A stretch of 6,555 nucleotides of DNA, taken from NCBI GenBank assembly GCA_900299065.1, contig OMIJ01000214.1, positions 1 to 6,555 of the forward strand. Reading direction: 5' to 3'. Within the stretch, counting starts at the first letter, position 1; the number at the start of each line of letters is the position of its first letter. The notes under the pieces were generated by a model. It worked only from the letters and a program-made list of their open reading frames with translations. It was not told where the DNA came from and did not search any database. Source of the DNA: Hyphomicrobiales bacterium. GTDB lineage: Bacteria > Pseudomonadota > Alphaproteobacteria > Rhizobiales > Beijerinckiaceae. A program made the position numbers and the translations under genes. This document shows positions 6,389-6,555 of the stretch, in pieces.

Positions 6389-6417
6389 TTATAGGGGCAA
6401 GGCGGGCAAAGAGTCAA
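6389..6417 (-). promoter_or_regulatory. Sigma-70-type promoter of the rpmH-rnpA-yidC-engB cluster
   Basis: On the minus strand TTGACT (6412-6417) and CTATAA (6389-6394) are separated by 17 nt. This closely fits the housekeeping promoter pattern of alphaproteobacteria (TTGAC, 17 nt, CTATA). It is the best promoter seen in the window and stands upstream of rpmH. Predicted transcription starts near 6382, leaving a leader of about 170 nt before the GTG. Confidence 0.7.
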
Positions 6418-6428
6418 TTGCGCCTTGC
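6397..6428. repeat. 8-bp inverted repeat around the rpmH -35 box
   Basis: GCAAGGCG (6397-6404) and CGCCTTGC (6421-6428) are perfect inverted arms with a 16-bp spacer that contains the TTGACT -35 box. The arms are about 24 bp apart centre to centre, a little over two helical turns, which would suit a dimeric regulator touching one face of DNA. It could also be chance in GC-rich sequence. Confidence 0.35.
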
Positions 6429-6555
6429 ACTTTTTGCCATTTTGGCGGGGCCTGTGTCCAATCGGGCTCGCCAAGACGCGGGAGCTTGACAGCAAGTCCC
6501 AGAGCCTTACCCGGGTCGCTCGGCTTTGAGCGGGTGGGGTCGGCCTAGCAGGCAC

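Larger units (their letters stand above)
6211..6555. other. Non-coding region upstream of rpmH
   Basis: No believable gene is seen on either strand in these 345 bases. Open frames here are short, low in recognisable motifs and overlap the promoter. The half nearer rpmH holds the promoter and leader structures described separately. The outer part (6430-6555) holds small hairpins (CGCTC-GGCTTT-GAGCG at 6517-6532 and GCCT-AGC-AGGC at 6543-6553), neither followed by a T-run. No DnaA boxes of the TTATCCACA type were seen, so there is no sign of an adjacent origin. Confidence 0.6.

Noticed and set aside
6486..6514. TTGACA on the plus strand as a divergent promoter
   Set aside because: A perfect -35 hexamer is present, but no -10-like box lies 16-18 nt downstream and no plus-strand gene follows in the window.
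6517..6553. Small hairpins as terminators of a gene beyond the right edge
   Set aside because: Stems are only 4-5 bp and no T-run follows on either strand.
6307..6555. Open frame of 82 codons on the minus strand at the right edge
   Set aside because: It overlaps the predicted rpmH promoter, is rich in chance-like residues and shows no family motif.
1..6555. CRISPR, insertion sequence, tRNA, prophage or toxin-antitoxin content
   Set aside because: No regularly spaced repeats, transposase motifs, cloverleaf-like sequence or small paired genes were seen; coding genes fill nearly all of 1-6210 with conserved housekeeping families.

Overview
The window carries seven protein genes, all on the minus strand, so the biological order runs from high to low coordinates: rpmH, rnpA, yidC, engB (yihA), argB, a HAD-family pyrimidine 5'-nucleotidase-like gene, and the first 402 codons of a comM/yifB-type AAA+ ATPase that runs off position 1. 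The gene order rpmH-rnpA-yidC-engB-argB-HAD, the alphaproteobacterial style of the YidC and ArgB sequences, and a TTGAC-N17-CTATA type promoter point to an alphaproteobacterium, most likely of the Rhizobiales (Hyphomicrobiales). This placement is inference from remembered gene order and motifs, not from a search.

Right edge (6211-6555): no gene is visible. This is the control region of rpmH. It has a good sigma-70-like promoter (about 6389-6417), an 8-bp inverted repeat around the -35 box, a leader of roughly 170 nt, and two possible hairpins next to the start, one of which includes the rpmH Shine-Dalgarno. Middle (3024-6210): a tightly packed cluster for ribosome and membrane biogenesis. rpmH (L34) is followed after 49 nt by rnpA (RNase P protein), rnpA and yidC overlap by ATGA, and yidC and engB are 4 nt apart. 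Left part (1-2939): argB begins after an 84-nt gap with a direct repeat and AT-rich promoter-like sequence. The HAD gene follows 30 nt later and probably starts with TTG. A 56-nt gap with a 21-bp imperfect palindrome then precedes comM.

The first four genes make and place cell machinery: L34 for the large ribosomal subunit, the protein subunit of RNase P for tRNA 5' maturation, the YidC insertase for inner-membrane proteins, and the EngB GTPase for 50S assembly. ArgB is the second enzyme of arginine synthesis, the HAD enzyme probably acts on pyrimidine nucleotides, and ComM-type proteins act on DNA in recombination or natural transformation. This is a housekeeping region. I found no mobile element, CRISPR array, toxin-antitoxin pair, defence gene or RNA gene, and no sign of a new multi-gene system. 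The points worth a second look are small regulatory-looking structures, the non-ATG starts, and the repeat-bearing tail of RnpA.
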